From the NCBI RefSeq assembly GCF_014697355.1, contig NZ_JACJRQ010000022.1, positions 79,460-143,459 on the forward strand: DNA of 64,000 nt, given 5' to 3'. The notes under the pieces were generated by a model. It was not told the origin of the DNA and ran no database searches. It saw only the letters and a program-made list of their open reading frames with translations. This DNA is from Nostoc calcicola FACHB-3891. Lineage in GTDB: Bacteria > Cyanobacteriota > Cyanobacteriia > Cyanobacteriales > Nostocaceae. Positions 1-8,183 of this stretch are shown here, piece by piece (within the stretch, counting starts at the first letter, position 1; each line of letters begins with the position of its first letter). Position numbers and translations under genes: made by a program.

Positions 1-1
1 T

Positions 2-349
2 GTGTGGCAATTAGTTAGGGCTGCTACTGGACAGGTTGACAATGTAAACACATGGTGGAACAGGCAACTTGAAAAGTATCTAGCAAATAATAAAAACTAT
101 CCATCCTTGATTGGGCAATCTAAGTACAACTCTAGAGACTGGAAAAACATTTACTCAATTCTTCCCTTTATCATGACGGTGGCATGGGTTATGTTACTCT
201 GCGTCTCTTTAACCAAGGGATTCAAGCCAGGAACTTTTAGCTACGGGTTAATTACCCTAGTTGCCATAGCGCTTTTATTCTATATCGGACTTTTTCTCAA
301 AGGAAATCTGTCAAAGAGAAAGCAAATTATCTATAGGAATCCGATTTGA
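2..349 (+). CDS. C-terminal part of a membrane protein, 5' end outside the window
   Basis: The frame is open from the first complete codon of the window, so the true start is probably further left. The visible 115 residues have a polar N-terminal part rich in Asn, Trp and Lys, then two hydrophobic segments at about residues 52-71 and 79-98 that look like a transmembrane pair, and a short basic tail (KRKQIIYR). A GTG lies at base 2, but I see nothing to support it as the start. The tail after two membrane helices suggests an inner-membrane protein with a cytoplasmic C-terminus. I do not recognise the family. The gene converges on the DUF6745 unit, with a perfect palindrome between them. Confidence 0.55.
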   Translation: MWQLVRAATGQVDNVNTWWNRQLEKYLANNKNYPSLIGQSKYNSRDWKNIYSILPFIMTVAWVMLLCVSLTKGFKPGTFSYGLITLVAIALLFYIGLFLKGNLSKRKQIIYRNPI

Positions 350-411
350 TTTCTGAAAAAATCTAAGTATCTGTAGGGTGGAATATCACTTACTTAACCT
401 GGATTTAAATT

Positions 412-434
412 CCCGACTTCTTGAAGAAGTCGGG
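412..434. repeat. Perfect palindrome between convergent genes
   Basis: Two 11-base arms (CCCGACTTCTT / AAGAAGTCGGG) around a single central base. It lies between the end of the first gene and the end of the convergent DUF6745 gene, so it could help transcription stop on either strand, but no clear T tract follows. Related AT/GGGG palindromes occur near 6545-6567 and 43178-43210, so it may belong to a dispersed family. Confidence 0.6.
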
Positions 435-496
435 GATCTGGGGAGCAACTAAGTCATCTACATTACCAGGGGTAATCATAAAAGATAAAATTGAGA

Positions 497-1195
497 TTAC
501 GCCTCGATCGCCGGAATATAATCATTTGGATTATCAAAACCTGCAATCCACGCGGCTGCTTGATGGCAGCTTTGCATATATGGGGGAACGCGCAGAATAT
601 GAATGTGTCCTGTAGATGGACAAGTCACTTTCAAAACCATAAACGGCTCGTCATCCTCAAAAGGAATGCAGATCAGTTGACGTTCTCCACCAGCGTCTCT
701 ATCCCGATGACGGACTAACCCTCCCACTTGCTGCAAAAATCTCTCGTATCCCAAACGTTCAATCAGCACGCGGCGCAGTTCAACGTTCTCCATGTTGAGG
801 ATATCTTGCCCGGTTATGGAGTCCGACCCAAAGGCAATGGCATCACTCACCTGCACACCTCGCCAGCGCAAAACGAAACCATGTCCTCCAGGTAAACTGG
901 TAATCCCACTCCCAGCTAACTCAATCCAATGGGTGACATGCAGACCTTTGGCAAGGGTCGTGAGGTTTACACAATCGCTGATATCCAGACTTTCACAGGT
1001 GAGATTTTCAGGTAAATTGTAAAGTTGCGACGCACCGCTCAAATCCAGATGACCTAAAACGCGCATTCCATCCCATGCGCGATGCTCAAGGATGAGTTTT
1101 CTAGCACGTTCCGCCGACACAGGCTCGTGGCTTTGCTGGGGGTGCTGCTTGACTGGTCTATTCGGTACGCGCCCACCTGACATCATCTTCAACAT
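497..1195 (-). CDS. DUF6745-type protein with a leucine-rich-like N-terminal half
   Basis: A 232-residue protein. The N-terminal half carries loosely repeated segments typical of leucine-rich-like strands (LGHLDLSGASQLYNLPENL, SLDISDCVNLTTLAKGL, IELAGSGITSLPG). The C-terminal half has the conserved core of the DUF6745 family (GERQLICIPFEDDEPFMVLK and MQSCHQAAAWIAGF). DUF6745 proteins are conserved in cyanobacteria and some other bacteria; their function is unknown. Its ATG overlaps the TAA of the upstream 99-residue gene by one base (TAATG), so the two are probably translationally coupled. Family assignment is from memory of its signature sequence. Confidence 0.7.
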   Translation of the reverse strand: MLKMMSGGRVPNRPVKQHPQQSHEPVSAERARKLILEHRAWDGMRVLGHLDLSGASQLYNLPENLTCESLDISDCVNLTTLAKGLHVTHWIELAGSGITSLPGGHGFVLRWRGVQVSDAIAFGSDSITGQDILNMENVELRRVLIERLGYERFLQQVGGLVRHRDRDAGGERQLICIPFEDDEPFMVLKVTCPSTGHIHILRVPPYMQSCHQAAAWIAGFDNPNDYIPAIEA

Positions 1196-1494
1196 TAGTC
1201 TACAACCTCTACGTAAGCGTCAGGGCGGTATTCACGTTGTCTCCATACACGGTAAAAACCCTGAGGTAATTCCATCGCCCGATGTTCTTCATGAACTAAA
1301 GTGGCAGTAGGTTCTTTCACCTCAAGAAAAAGCTCGCTACCATTTGCCCACAACTGCACAGCATAAGATTGCTGGATGCGATGGCTGTGTCCTGTGAGTT
1401 CACCATGAGCCAGAGTCGCACCTGCACGTTTTTCAGCGTTGATTGGTAAGGTAGCAATTCTTCTAAGTAGAACGTCGCCATGTCTGTAGAGCAT
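1195..1494 (-). CDS. Small conserved hypothetical protein, partner of the DUF6745 gene
   Basis: A 99-residue soluble protein starting MLYRHGDVLLRRI and containing AHGELTGHSHRI, with several His residues clustered there, and a tail with a WRQREYRPDAYVEV segment. It is the first gene of a two-gene unit with the DUF6745 protein, joined by a one-base stop/start overlap. Small proteins beginning with the YRHGDVL pattern occur beside DUF6745 genes in other bacteria to my knowledge, but no function is established. The HGELTGHSH segment could bind a metal; this is inference. Confidence 0.65.
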   Translation of the reverse strand: MLYRHGDVLLRRIATLPINAEKRAGATLAHGELTGHSHRIQQSYAVQLWANGSELFLEVKEPTATLVHEEHRAMELPQGFYRVWRQREYRPDAYVEVVD

Positions 1495-1686
1495 ACCAGC
1501 TTGATTATGCTTACGAATGATTACAATTATACAATATCTGGGTCATTTGTCATTTGTCATTTGTTGTTTGTTGTTTGTCCTCTCTTGCAAAATTCTGGTG
1601 GTCAGACACCTCTCTACGAGATGCTCCGGGAACCCAAGAGACTTTGCGCTTTGTCATTTGTCCTTGGTTAAATGATCAGTTTTAAC

Positions 1687-1738
1687 TAATGACCAATGAC
1701 CAATGACCAATGACCAATAACCAATGACCAATGACCAA
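1687..1738. repeat. TGACCAA heptamer tandem array
   Basis: About seven copies of a seven-base unit (TGACCAA, with one TAACCAA variant) in direct tandem. Such short tandemly repeated repetitive sequences are a known feature of heterocystous cyanobacteria. Similar arrays occur at 4322-4396 and in reverse orientation at 1542-1580. Confidence 0.85.
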
Positions 1739-1830
1739 TAGACATCTCCAGAAATTAAATATGCGTTACCCATAACCCTTGTAGAGACGTAGCACTGCTA
1801 CGTCTCTACATTCATTTTCGGAGATGTCTA
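1739..1830. mobile_element. 92-bp MITE-like element inserted in a heptamer array
   Basis: Perfect 11-bp terminal inverted repeats (TAGACATCTCC at 1739-1749, GGAGATGTCTA at 1820-1830) enclose a central perfect hairpin at 1781-1809 with 14-bp arms (GTAGAGACGTAGCA). Both flanks are TGACCAA/CAATGCC-type repeats, so the element appears to have landed in the array. There is no coding capacity. The inner GTAGAGACG hairpin type recurs at 5174-5202, 6650-6700, 13936-13964, 27374-27405, 29905-29975 and 49018-49040. Confidence 0.65.
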
Positions 1831-1884
1831 ATGACCAATGCCCAATGCCCAATGCCCAATGCCCCATGCCCAATAAATTTGACT

Positions 1885-2964
1885 TTATTCGTCAATCTGC
1901 CATGAATCTTTAGTTAATTCTTCATCCAGAATTTTCTTAGCACGGACAATAATAATGATTCGTCCTAGTAGAGGAATTTCTGGCTCAGTTTCAAACCATT
2001 GAAAATCTAATTCACCAGCGTTTTCAACGACAAAGTAGTTGGAAACATCCCATTGTCGTTGGGCACGATCTACTACTATTACCACTGGTTCTGTTCGACT
2101 TCGGTTGGGCAAGCGATCGCTAGAAGCTAAAATCGCTACTGGATCTTCTGCTGCTAACAGTACTTGCCAACCCGGTAACGGCACCCAAGCTTGCTCTCCG
2201 GCAAATTTGACCATGCGAAATGGTTCAATTTCTGTGATTACGGGCACAGCTTGCAAGTCTTGTGCTGATAATGGCAACTCGCCTACCACTGGCACGATTC
2301 GAGGCAATTGTTCTTCAGATTCTAGGCGGTAAAAGGGTAAAATTGGGGCCGGACGCTTGGGAACAGTAGTAAAATCAGTGAGTAATTGTTCGATTTGTTT
2401 CCTGGCTGCTGGCGTGTGAGCAAAACGCAAACCCTTGGCAATTAAGCGCGATCGCTCTTGTAAATCTGAGTTTTGGCGTGCCAGTTTCCAAGCTTGGTGA
2501 GCAACTGCATCTCCAGGATGGCTGGAAAATCCTTCTGGTAAGGTGCGGAAATAAGAGAATTCTTTGATGGCTTTGGCAACTTCCCGTGCTTCATCGGCAT
2601 CAACTTTGTGAATGAAGATCAGTTCGGCTGCGGCGGCGCGTTCTTCTTGGGTGAGCAAACGTAATTCGTATAAAACATCACTGCCACGGGCGCTGTAGTG
2701 CGATCGCGTGGCTTCGGAAACTCCAAATTTTTCTAAAGAATTGTAAACTTGAGAACCAACAATCACCTGATTTTGTTGAATCGGCTCAAATCCAGTGGCT
2801 TCAAAAATTTCTTGGGGATTGTAGCCAGTTTTTTGCAACGAGGCGATCGCTGTTCCCCATTCCACCCAGTTACCTTGCTTTTGCCTCAATTTTCGCAGTA
2901 ACTCTTGTGCTTCATCATTGTTAGTATTTTCGGGATTCTGAGCGTTGGGTGGTAGATCAGTCAT
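1885..2964 (-). CDS. raf1: RuBisCO accumulation factor 1 (Raf1)
   Basis: A 359-residue protein matching cyanobacterial Raf1, the chaperone that holds RbcL dimers and promotes assembly of the RbcL8 core of form IB RuBisCO in the cytosol. The N-terminal alpha domain spans roughly residues 15-190 (LLRKLRQKQGNWVEWGTAI, GFEPIQQNQVIVGSQVY, LPEGFSSHPGDAVAHQAW). The C-terminal beta domain runs from about 205 to the end (PILPFYRL, PLPGWQVLLAAEDPVAI). The start at 2964 (ATG, MTDLPPNAQ) is preferred over an upstream in-frame TTG because the extra seven residues are not part of the conserved family. It is monocistronic, with repeat-rich DNA on both sides. Confidence 0.88.
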   Translation of the reverse strand: MTDLPPNAQNPENTNNDEAQELLRKLRQKQGNWVEWGTAIASLQKTGYNPQEIFEATGFEPIQQNQVIVGSQVYNSLEKFGVSEATRSHYSARGSDVLYELRLLTQEERAAAAELIFIHKVDADEAREVAKAIKEFSYFRTLPEGFSSHPGDAVAHQAWKLARQNSDLQERSRLIAKGLRFAHTPAARKQIEQLLTDFTTVPKRPAPILPFYRLESEEQLPRIVPVVGELPLSAQDLQAVPVITEIEPFRMVKFAGEQAWVPLPGWQVLLAAEDPVAILASSDRLPNRSRTEPVVIVVDRAQRQWDVSNYFVVENAGELDFQWFETEPEIPLLGRIIIIVRAKKILDEELTKDSWQIDE

Positions 2965-2985
2965 AAATCGGTGTGTGAGCTTCAA

Positions 2986-3363
2986 TTTTAGAGGTTGGTT
3001 AATACCTCATGAGCAAGTTTTATTCTAATCCATGAACTGCCCAGAGTAGGGAGATGGGGAGATGGGGAGATGGGGGGATGAGGGAGATGGGGAGAATAAT
3101 TTCTAACTCCTAACTCTTAACTCCCAACTCCTAACTCTTAACTCCTAACTCCTAACTCCTAACCCCTAACTCCCCAGTCCCCAATCCACAATCCCCAATC
3201 CCTTTCACGATATTTCGGCAAGTAATTTTTTACGTGCTGAACAATTAAATGTGTCTAAAAATATGATTTTACTCCGTAATAACCCATGAGAATATACAGC
3301 TATTATCAATTAAGCTTGGTATGGAATATAACAAGATGAATGAATATTTAAGGGAAATATCTT
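2986..3363. other. Repeat-rich intergenic region with purine and CTAACTC arrays
   Basis: Bases 3049-3094 are tandem GGGGAGAT/GAGGGAGAT units and 3103-3205 are tandem CTAACTC/CTTAACTC units, both widespread in this window. The last 150 bases before the response regulator gene are A+T rich and presumably hold its promoter; I cannot point to a convincing -10/-35 pair. No coding frame. Confidence 0.7.
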
Positions 3364-4320
3364 ATGGATAATCCTAGCCTCGAAATTGATAAAATCCAGT
3401 ATCAAGTGATGACTCTCGAACGACCAAAAAAACTGAAAATTCTGGTAGTTGACGATGAGCCAGATAATCTCGATCTACTTTATCGCACTTTTCGACGCGA
3501 TTTTAATGTTTTGAAAGCTGATAGTGGGGTGAATGCCTTACAAGTTTTGGCAGCAGAAGGCGAAGTAGCGGTGATTATCTCCGATCAACGGATGCCAGAA
3601 ATGAAAGGAACTGAGTTTCTCAGTAAGACTGTACCTCAGTTTCCCGATACAGTCAGGATAATTCTCACCGGGTTTACTGATATTGAAGACTTGGTAGAAG
3701 CGATTAACGCCGGACAAGTCTATAAATATATTACCAAGCCTTGGGACCCAGGAGAACTCAAGGCAGTGGTGCAAAGAGCAGCGGAAACCTACGATTTGCT
3801 TAAGCAGCGTACAGAAGAACTACGTCGCGCTCATGCTCAAATGGCACTGCTGAGTGTTTTGGTGCAGGTAACTCAAGCAGCTTCTAGCTTAGAAGAAACT
3901 CTTATCCCAATTGCTAGGGCTTTTTGTGAAACTTTTGGTACCCAAGGGTCTATTATACAACTTATAGATGGGAATACTCTGGCTGCAACTCAAGGAAATT
4001 ACAGCGACACAGGTACAGTAGAAAATTGGCTTGACCAAGACCCGCTCACCCAAGAAGCGATCGCCACAAAACAAATACAAGTTTCCTTGAATATACTTAA
4101 AGACGCTAAATTAAATGATGTTATTCACTACCAAAACAGTGGTGTGCAAGCACATTTAGTGATGCCCATTAGCTACCGTAATCAACTTTTGGGCGTATTG
4201 TCACTACAGTGGAAACAACCGTGCATTTTGCGAGAAGATGAATTAAAGCTGATCGATCTATCAGCTCAACTAGTGGCGATCGCTCTGACTAGTAGTCGCT
4301 GCCATCAAACCATTGTGTAA
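3364..4320 (+). CDS. Response regulator with GAF-like sensor region
   Basis: A 318-residue two-component output protein. Residues 25-140 form a receiver domain: acidic pair D30-D31, predicted phospho-acceptor D74 in ISDQRMP, switch Thr in ILTGFTD and conserved K125 in YITKPW. A coiled linker (about 140-165, TEELRRAHAQMALLSVL) leads to a GAF-like domain (about 170-315; ends LIDLSAQLVAIALTSSR). There is no DNA-binding, GGDEF or HD domain, so output is probably by protein contact with a kinase or another regulator; the GAF part may sense a small ligand. An ATG at residue 16 is an alternative start. Cyanobacterial genomes contain many such RpfG-like receivers. No kinase is adjacent. Confidence 0.8.
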   Translation: MDNPSLEIDKIQYQVMTLERPKKLKILVVDDEPDNLDLLYRTFRRDFNVLKADSGVNALQVLAAEGEVAVIISDQRMPEMKGTEFLSKTVPQFPDTVRIILTGFTDIEDLVEAINAGQVYKYITKPWDPGELKAVVQRAAETYDLLKQRTEELRRAHAQMALLSVLVQVTQAASSLEETLIPIARAFCETFGTQGSIIQLIDGNTLAATQGNYSDTGTVENWLDQDPLTQEAIATKQIQVSLNILKDAKLNDVIHYQNSGVQAHLVMPISYRNQLLGVLSLQWKQPCILREDELKLIDLSAQLVAIALTSSRCHQTIV

Positions 4321-4396
4321 TTGTCATTAGTCATTTGTCCTTTGTGCTTGGTAAATGACCAATGACCAATGACCAATGACTAATGACTAATAACTA
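4321..4396. repeat. Heptamer repeat array running into the menG start
   Basis: TCATTTG and TGACCAA/TGACTAA units fill the whole gap between the response regulator and menG. The array runs straight into the menG initiation codon (CTAATGACTAACG), so the ATG and second codon of menG are in phase with the repeat, leaving no conventional ribosome binding site. Confidence 0.75.
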
Positions 4397-5092
4397 ATGA
4401 CTAACGAAATTCAGTCCATTTTTAACCGCATTGCTCCAGTTTATGACCAGTTGAACGATTGGTTGAGTGCGGGACAACACCGAATATGGAAAGAAATGGC
4501 AGTGAAATGGAGTGCCGCTAAATCCGGTGATACTGCACTAGATTTGTGTTGTGGTAGTGGTGACTTAGCCTTACGTTTGGCACGGCGTGTGGGAGCAACC
4601 GGACAGGTTTATGGAGTAGACTTTTCCCCAAACCTGCTAGAAACTGCCAAAGAACGCTCACAAAAGCAATACCCCCAACCTGTTATCAACTGGGTAGAAG
4701 CTGACGTGCTAGATTTACCCTTTGACAATAACCAATTTGATGCCGCAACAATGGGCTACGGTTTAAGAAATGTTAAAGATATTTCCCGCAGTCTGCAAGA
4801 GTTATACCGCGTCCTGAAGCCGGGTGCTAAAGCCGCGATTTTAGATTTTCATCGACCGAGTAATCCCCAGCTACGAGGCTTTCAGCAGTGGTATCTGGAC
4901 AATTTCGTGGTGCCAGTTGCTGATTATTTGGGCTTAAAGGAAGAATATGCCTATATTAGTCCCAGCTTAGACCGCTTTCCCATCGGCAAAAAGCAAGTAG
5001 AGTTAGCTCATGAAGTTGGTTTTGCCGTTGCCACACACTACCCCATTGCGAACGGTATGATGGGAGTGCTAGTAGTCAAGAAAAATCAGTGA
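4397..5092 (+). CDS. menG: Demethylphylloquinone/menaquinone methyltransferase
   Basis: A 231-residue SAM-dependent methyltransferase of the UbiE/MenG family. In cyanobacteria this enzyme performs the last methylation in phylloquinone synthesis (2-phytyl-1,4-naphthoquinone to vitamin K1, the photosystem I A1 cofactor). Visible features are the family opening (IQSIFNRIAPVYDQLNDWLS), SAM motif I (ALDLCCGSGDLALRLA, about residues 47-62), the acidic loop YGVDFSP, the UbiE signature region (ATMGYGLRNVKD) and PGAKAAILDFHRPS. Length is normal. The start codon is embedded in the upstream repeat array. It is transcribed in the same direction as the DUF445 gene, about 100 bases upstream of it. Confidence 0.92.
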   Translation: MTNEIQSIFNRIAPVYDQLNDWLSAGQHRIWKEMAVKWSAAKSGDTALDLCCGSGDLALRLARRVGATGQVYGVDFSPNLLETAKERSQKQYPQPVINWVEADVLDLPFDNNQFDAATMGYGLRNVKDISRSLQELYRVLKPGAKAAILDFHRPSNPQLRGFQQWYLDNFVVPVADYLGLKEEYAYISPSLDRFPIGKKQVELAHEVGFAVATHYPIANGMMGVLVVKKNQ

Positions 5093-5188
5093 GGAGTTAG
5101 GAGTTAAAAGTTATGAATTAGCAGTAGTAATAAATTCTCAATGAGAATTTATCATTTCTAACTCTTAACTCTTGTACAGACGCGATTA

Positions 5189-6481
5189 ATGGCGTCTCTA
5201 CTCCTAATTCCTCACTCCCAACTCCTAACTTTTTTAATTCATCCCTTGGACTGGTCTCATCTTTGGCTTTATTTGTCTCCCCCCATACTGGGTGGAATTA
5301 TTGGCTATTTCACAAATGATATAGCCATCAAAATGTTGTTCCGTCCTTACCGAGCAATTTACATTGCTGGACGAAGAGTACCCTTCACTCCTGGATTAAT
5401 TCCCCGCAACCAGGAACGTCTGGCTGGGAAAATTTCTAATACAATTATGGGGTCGCTATTAACGCCAGAAGAATTGCAAAATCTGGCACGGCGTCTGTTA
5501 CAAACAGAACGCGTACAAGGAGCAATTCTCTGGTTGTTGCGGATGGCGATCGAACAAGTCAAAACGGATAAAAACCAGAAAAGCGCTAAAATTGTAGCGG
5601 GAATTTTGCGGGATTTATTAGGAGAATCCTTGCCAAGATTACTGAAGGTTTTGTCACGACGGGAAGACTTTTTAGAAGCGCAAATCAATCAAATTTTTGA
5701 CCAGATATTGCTGGAATTTCAATTGACTGAAGAACAAGCCACGCGCCTTGCTGATTGGTTGTTACAAGTAGTTTTACCGCCAGATGCATTGCGGCAAGCA
5801 ATAGTTGATTTTTTGACCGATCGCACAATTCAAATAATTGATGAAGGCTTTCGGGAAAAAACCAGTGGTACTTACTGGGTAGTGGCCAATTTGTTTGGTT
5901 TACGTAATACTCTCACGCGACTCAGGACTTTTTGCTTAGATGAAAAAGAAGCTACCAACAGTCGTTTGCAGGAATTAACTCAAGATTTGCAAATGCGCGA
6001 TCGCATTCGGAAATTACTGCAAAATTTATCATTACAAAACTTGCCCATTGGAACTGTCCGCCAACTACGAAAAACCACACGCGAAAGTGTCCGCCATTAC
6101 GTACAAAACAGTGGCAGTGATTTACTACAAGGATTAACTGATTCTGTTAATTGGGAAAATATTGCTGTAGTGCTGTTGAATCGGCTGAGTACTTCACCTG
6201 TTGTCAATACTTCTTTAGAAGTGATGAGTCAAGAATTGGCTTTCATTTTAGAGAAGTATTTGGAAAAAGATTTAGAGGCAATTGTGGCACAAGCGATTCC
6301 GATTTTGTCCATCGATCAAGTGATCGTTGACCGTGTAAAATCAACTTCACCGGCTGATTTGGAAGCTGCGATCGAAGGAATTGTGAAAAATGAATTGCAA
6401 GCGATCGTGACTTTAGGCGGTATTTTAGGTTTTGTTGTGGGACTATTTCAAACGGCGTTTTTGTTCTTGAGTCAATTTTAA
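5189..6481 (+). CDS. DUF445 family membrane protein
   Basis: A DUF445 (YheB-like) protein conserved in cyanobacteria, function unknown. The N-terminal hydrophobic segment with YLSPPILGGIIGYFTNDIAIK is the family hallmark, followed by FRPYRAIYIAGRRVPFTPG and PRNQERLAGKI. A long amphipathic helical middle follows, and a C-terminal membrane helix (LGGILGFVVGLFQTAFLFLS). The ATG used here lies inside repeat DNA: the first 17 residues (MASLLLIPHSQLLTFLI) are encoded by CTACTCCTAA-type repeats. The ancestral start is more likely near the HPLDW residues, perhaps the TTG at about 5255. The gene may therefore have recruited repeat DNA as its 5' end, or the true start may be non-ATG. Confidence 0.8.
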   Translation: MASLLLIPHSQLLTFLIHPLDWSHLWLYLSPPILGGIIGYFTNDIAIKMLFRPYRAIYIAGRRVPFTPGLIPRNQERLAGKISNTIMGSLLTPEELQNLARRLLQTERVQGAILWLLRMAIEQVKTDKNQKSAKIVAGILRDLLGESLPRLLKVLSRREDFLEAQINQIFDQILLEFQLTEEQATRLADWLLQVVLPPDALRQAIVDFLTDRTIQIIDEGFREKTSGTYWVVANLFGLRNTLTRLRTFCLDEKEATNSRLQELTQDLQMRDRIRKLLQNLSLQNLPIGTVRQLRKTTRESVRHYVQNSGSDLLQGLTDSVNWENIAVVLLNRLSTSPVVNTSLEVMSQELAFILEKYLEKDLEAIVAQAIPILSIDQVIVDRVKSTSPADLEAAIEGIVKNELQAIVTLGGILGFVVGLFQTAFLFLSQF

Positions 6482-6601
6482 TTTTTGATTTGTGTAATAG
6501 TAGTGTATTTTATTAGTTCTGATAGCTTAGTCCGGTCAGATACCTGACTTCTTAAAGAAATCGGGTATCTCGCAGTGAGTAGATATAATTCCATAGTGTG
6601 C

Positions 6602-6735
6602 CAATACGGCTCGGTTAAGGTTTTTTGATTAAAATTTTAAATTCCAAAGACGCGATAAATCGTCGTCTCTACAATAATCATTCCTTTGTAGAGAGGTCGA
6701 TTTATCGCGTTTCTTGACTTAACCGAACAGTATTG
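6602..6735. mobile_element. 134-bp MITE-like element, CAATAC...CGGTTAAG family
   Basis: Imperfect 18-bp terminal inverted repeats: CAATACGGCTCGGTTAAG at 6602-6619 and the complement of CAATACTGTTCGGTTAAG at 6718-6735. Between them is a GACGCGATAAATCG / CGATTTATCGCG inverted core. It abuts the 3' end of the glycosyltransferase gene. Related copies: 48986-49088 (both ends recognisable) and 29886-29980 (one end plus core). No coding capacity. Confidence 0.6.
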
Positions 6736-6736
6736 A

Positions 6737-7690
6737 TTACGATGTTTGCTGCATTTGAGCGTAAGCTTCATAAACACCCTTCACGTTGTACCAGTTGAGA
6801 AAAATTCGGGCAATTTCTAAAGCTAATTGTGGTTTACCTAAATTAATTAACCATTGCAAGAAAGGAGCCATAGTCCGTTCATTTAGTGCGCCATTGAGTG
6901 AAAGAATACCCCAAAGTAAGCGATGCAGCCAAGTCATTTGAATCATCATCCGCACTTCCCATGTGGGGTGTTTTTGATAAAACAAAACTCCCATCCGTCC
7001 GCGTTGGATTTCTTTGTCGATTAAGCTTGTAATTTGTTCTAAATTAAATGGTGGATGCCAGTGATAACCTACGGCTTCTGGACATTTAATGAGTGTCAAA
7101 CCTAAGTTTTTCAGCCGCACACCTAGTTCTAAATCTTCCCACCCATAGAGTTGGAAACTGCTATCAAAAAGTCCGGCTTTTTCTAGCCAATGTTTTGGTA
7201 TTGCTACATTTCCCGTAGCAAAAAAAGCTGCTGAAAAATCTGTGACTTTGTAGGGTTCACCCGTTGGATTGTCGAAATTGCAAGTATTGATAACTGCGCC
7301 GTAGGTGAAAAAGCGATCGCTTCCCAATTTCTCTTTTCCCTGCACTAGTGCGCTACCATGAGCTTGCAGGAAATTCTTCAGCACTACTAGATCGCTATCA
7401 ATAAAGATAATTGTGTCTCCCTGCGCCTGTTCTACCCCCAAATTCCGCGCCGCCGCAGGCCCAGCATGATTTTGCTCAAACCATCGCACATGGGGAAACT
7501 CTTCTTTGTGTGCTGCTAACCACTCCAATGTGCCATCAGTAGAACCATCATCCACCAAGACAATCTCGTAACCAGTAACCGAACTTGGCTGATTTAACTC
7601 CTGCACCTCCAAAGCACGGAGGCACTTTTCTAAAATCGGTTGGCGATTATAAGTTGGTATCACAACGCTGAAAAACACAGTCTCACCCAT
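6737..7690 (-). CDS. Family 2 glycosyltransferase
   Basis: A GT-A fold glycosyltransferase of about 317 residues. It shows the nucleotide-binding N-terminus (FFSVVIPTYNRQPILEKCL), the VDDGSTDGT motif, the AARNLGVEQAQGDTIIFIDSD region with the metal-binding DxD-like motif, and a C-terminal acceptor region with the catalytic-base motif GWEDLELGVRL. It probably transfers a sugar from a nucleotide donor to a polysaccharide or glycolipid at the cytoplasmic membrane face. The acceptor cannot be inferred. The start is ambiguous: ATG at 7690 begins close to the conserved fold, while ATG at 7705 adds MGKCV. It is not in an operon with other cell-wall genes. Confidence 0.82.
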   Translation of the reverse strand: MGETVFFSVVIPTYNRQPILEKCLRALEVQELNQPSSVTGYEIVLVDDGSTDGTLEWLAAHKEEFPHVRWFEQNHAGPAAARNLGVEQAQGDTIIFIDSDLVVLKNFLQAHGSALVQGKEKLGSDRFFTYGAVINTCNFDNPTGEPYKVTDFSAAFFATGNVAIPKHWLEKAGLFDSSFQLYGWEDLELGVRLKNLGLTLIKCPEAVGYHWHPPFNLEQITSLIDKEIQRGRMGVLFYQKHPTWEVRMMIQMTWLHRLLWGILSLNGALNERTMAPFLQWLINLGKPQLALEIARIFLNWYNVKGVYEAYAQMQQTS

Positions 7691-7787
7691 AACACATTTA
7701 CCCATCTCCAGGATAGGACAGATGGGGCACTGACTCTGTTCCTTAGCTGATTCTGCTTACGTAGAACGCCAGGTTTAATAATTCTTA

Positions 7788-7817
7788 GTTAATTAATATA
7801 TAACCTAACCTTAACTT
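7788..7817 (+). promoter_or_regulatory. Predicted Pho box upstream of phoX1
   Basis: Three eight-base units spaced by three bases: GTTAATTA, TATAACCT, CTTAACTT. Each matches the cyanobacterial Pho-box unit (YTTAAYYW) at seven or eight positions. The same arrangement, with an identical middle unit and identical first spacer (ATA), occurs upstream of phoX2 (11340-11369). Expected binder: SphR/PhoB under phosphate limitation. The distance to the start codon (about 370 bases) is long but possible. Confidence 0.55.
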
Positions 7818-7861
7818 TTGTAAACTAAGGTTAGTAGTAAAGTGATTGTTTATTTTGCATA

Positions 7862-7936
7862 TATAGCGGTTTGCAATTGTCTAAAGTACAAATGTGCTAC
7901 ACTACCATATGCTTCATTCAAATGAGAACTGCTATA
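7862..7936. repeat. Short member of the TATAGCG palindromic element family
   Basis: It begins TATAGCGGTTT and ends ATTCAAATGAGAACTGCTATA, matching the ends of the 33855-33961 element, but the GC-rich centre of the longer copies is missing. It may be an internally deleted copy, lying between the predicted Pho box and the phoX1 start. Confidence 0.5.
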
Positions 7937-8183
7937 AACGAGGCAATTCATCTTTAATTTATTAAAAACCATAGATTCTTAATTACAGGATTTACGTAAA
8001 ATCATGAAAAAACGAACCGCAAAGGACGCAAAGGACACAAAGAAATAAGAGTTTTAGAGAGTTTTTGCGTAAGTCCTAAATTATTTAAAACACAGCCAAT
8101 TTCATAAACTTAAGAGTTTCTGATGTTAATTCAGTAGAATTCGTTTCTACTAGGTTTTTCCTGTCACACCAGAGGAAAGTTTG

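Larger units (their letters stand above)
1495..1884. other. Gene-free repeat-rich spacer
   Basis: The 390 bases between the start of the DUF6745 unit and the end of the Raf1 gene consist largely of short tandem repeats: TCATTTG-type units at 1542-1580, TGACCAA-type units at 1687-1740, and CAATGCC-type units at 1829-1873. A 92-bp MITE-like element sits inside the array (1739-1830). I see no coding frame. Confidence 0.75.
7691..8183. other. Promoter region of phoX1
   Basis: About 490 bases between the divergent glycosyltransferase and phoX1. It contains the Pho-box-like motif at 7788-7817, a short member of the TATAGCG palindromic family at 7862-7936, and a segment (8014-8046) of the CGCAAAGGACGCAAAGGACACAAAG repeat type. 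Otherwise A+T rich and non-coding. Confidence 0.6.

Noticed and set aside
1687..1738. Heptamer arrays as iterons or an origin
   Set aside because: The same units occur in many gaps across the window, and no replication gene or DnaA-box cluster is close.
8181..8183. TTG start of phoX1
   Set aside because: The ATG three bases later has better spacing to GAGGAAAG and aligns with the start of the paralog.
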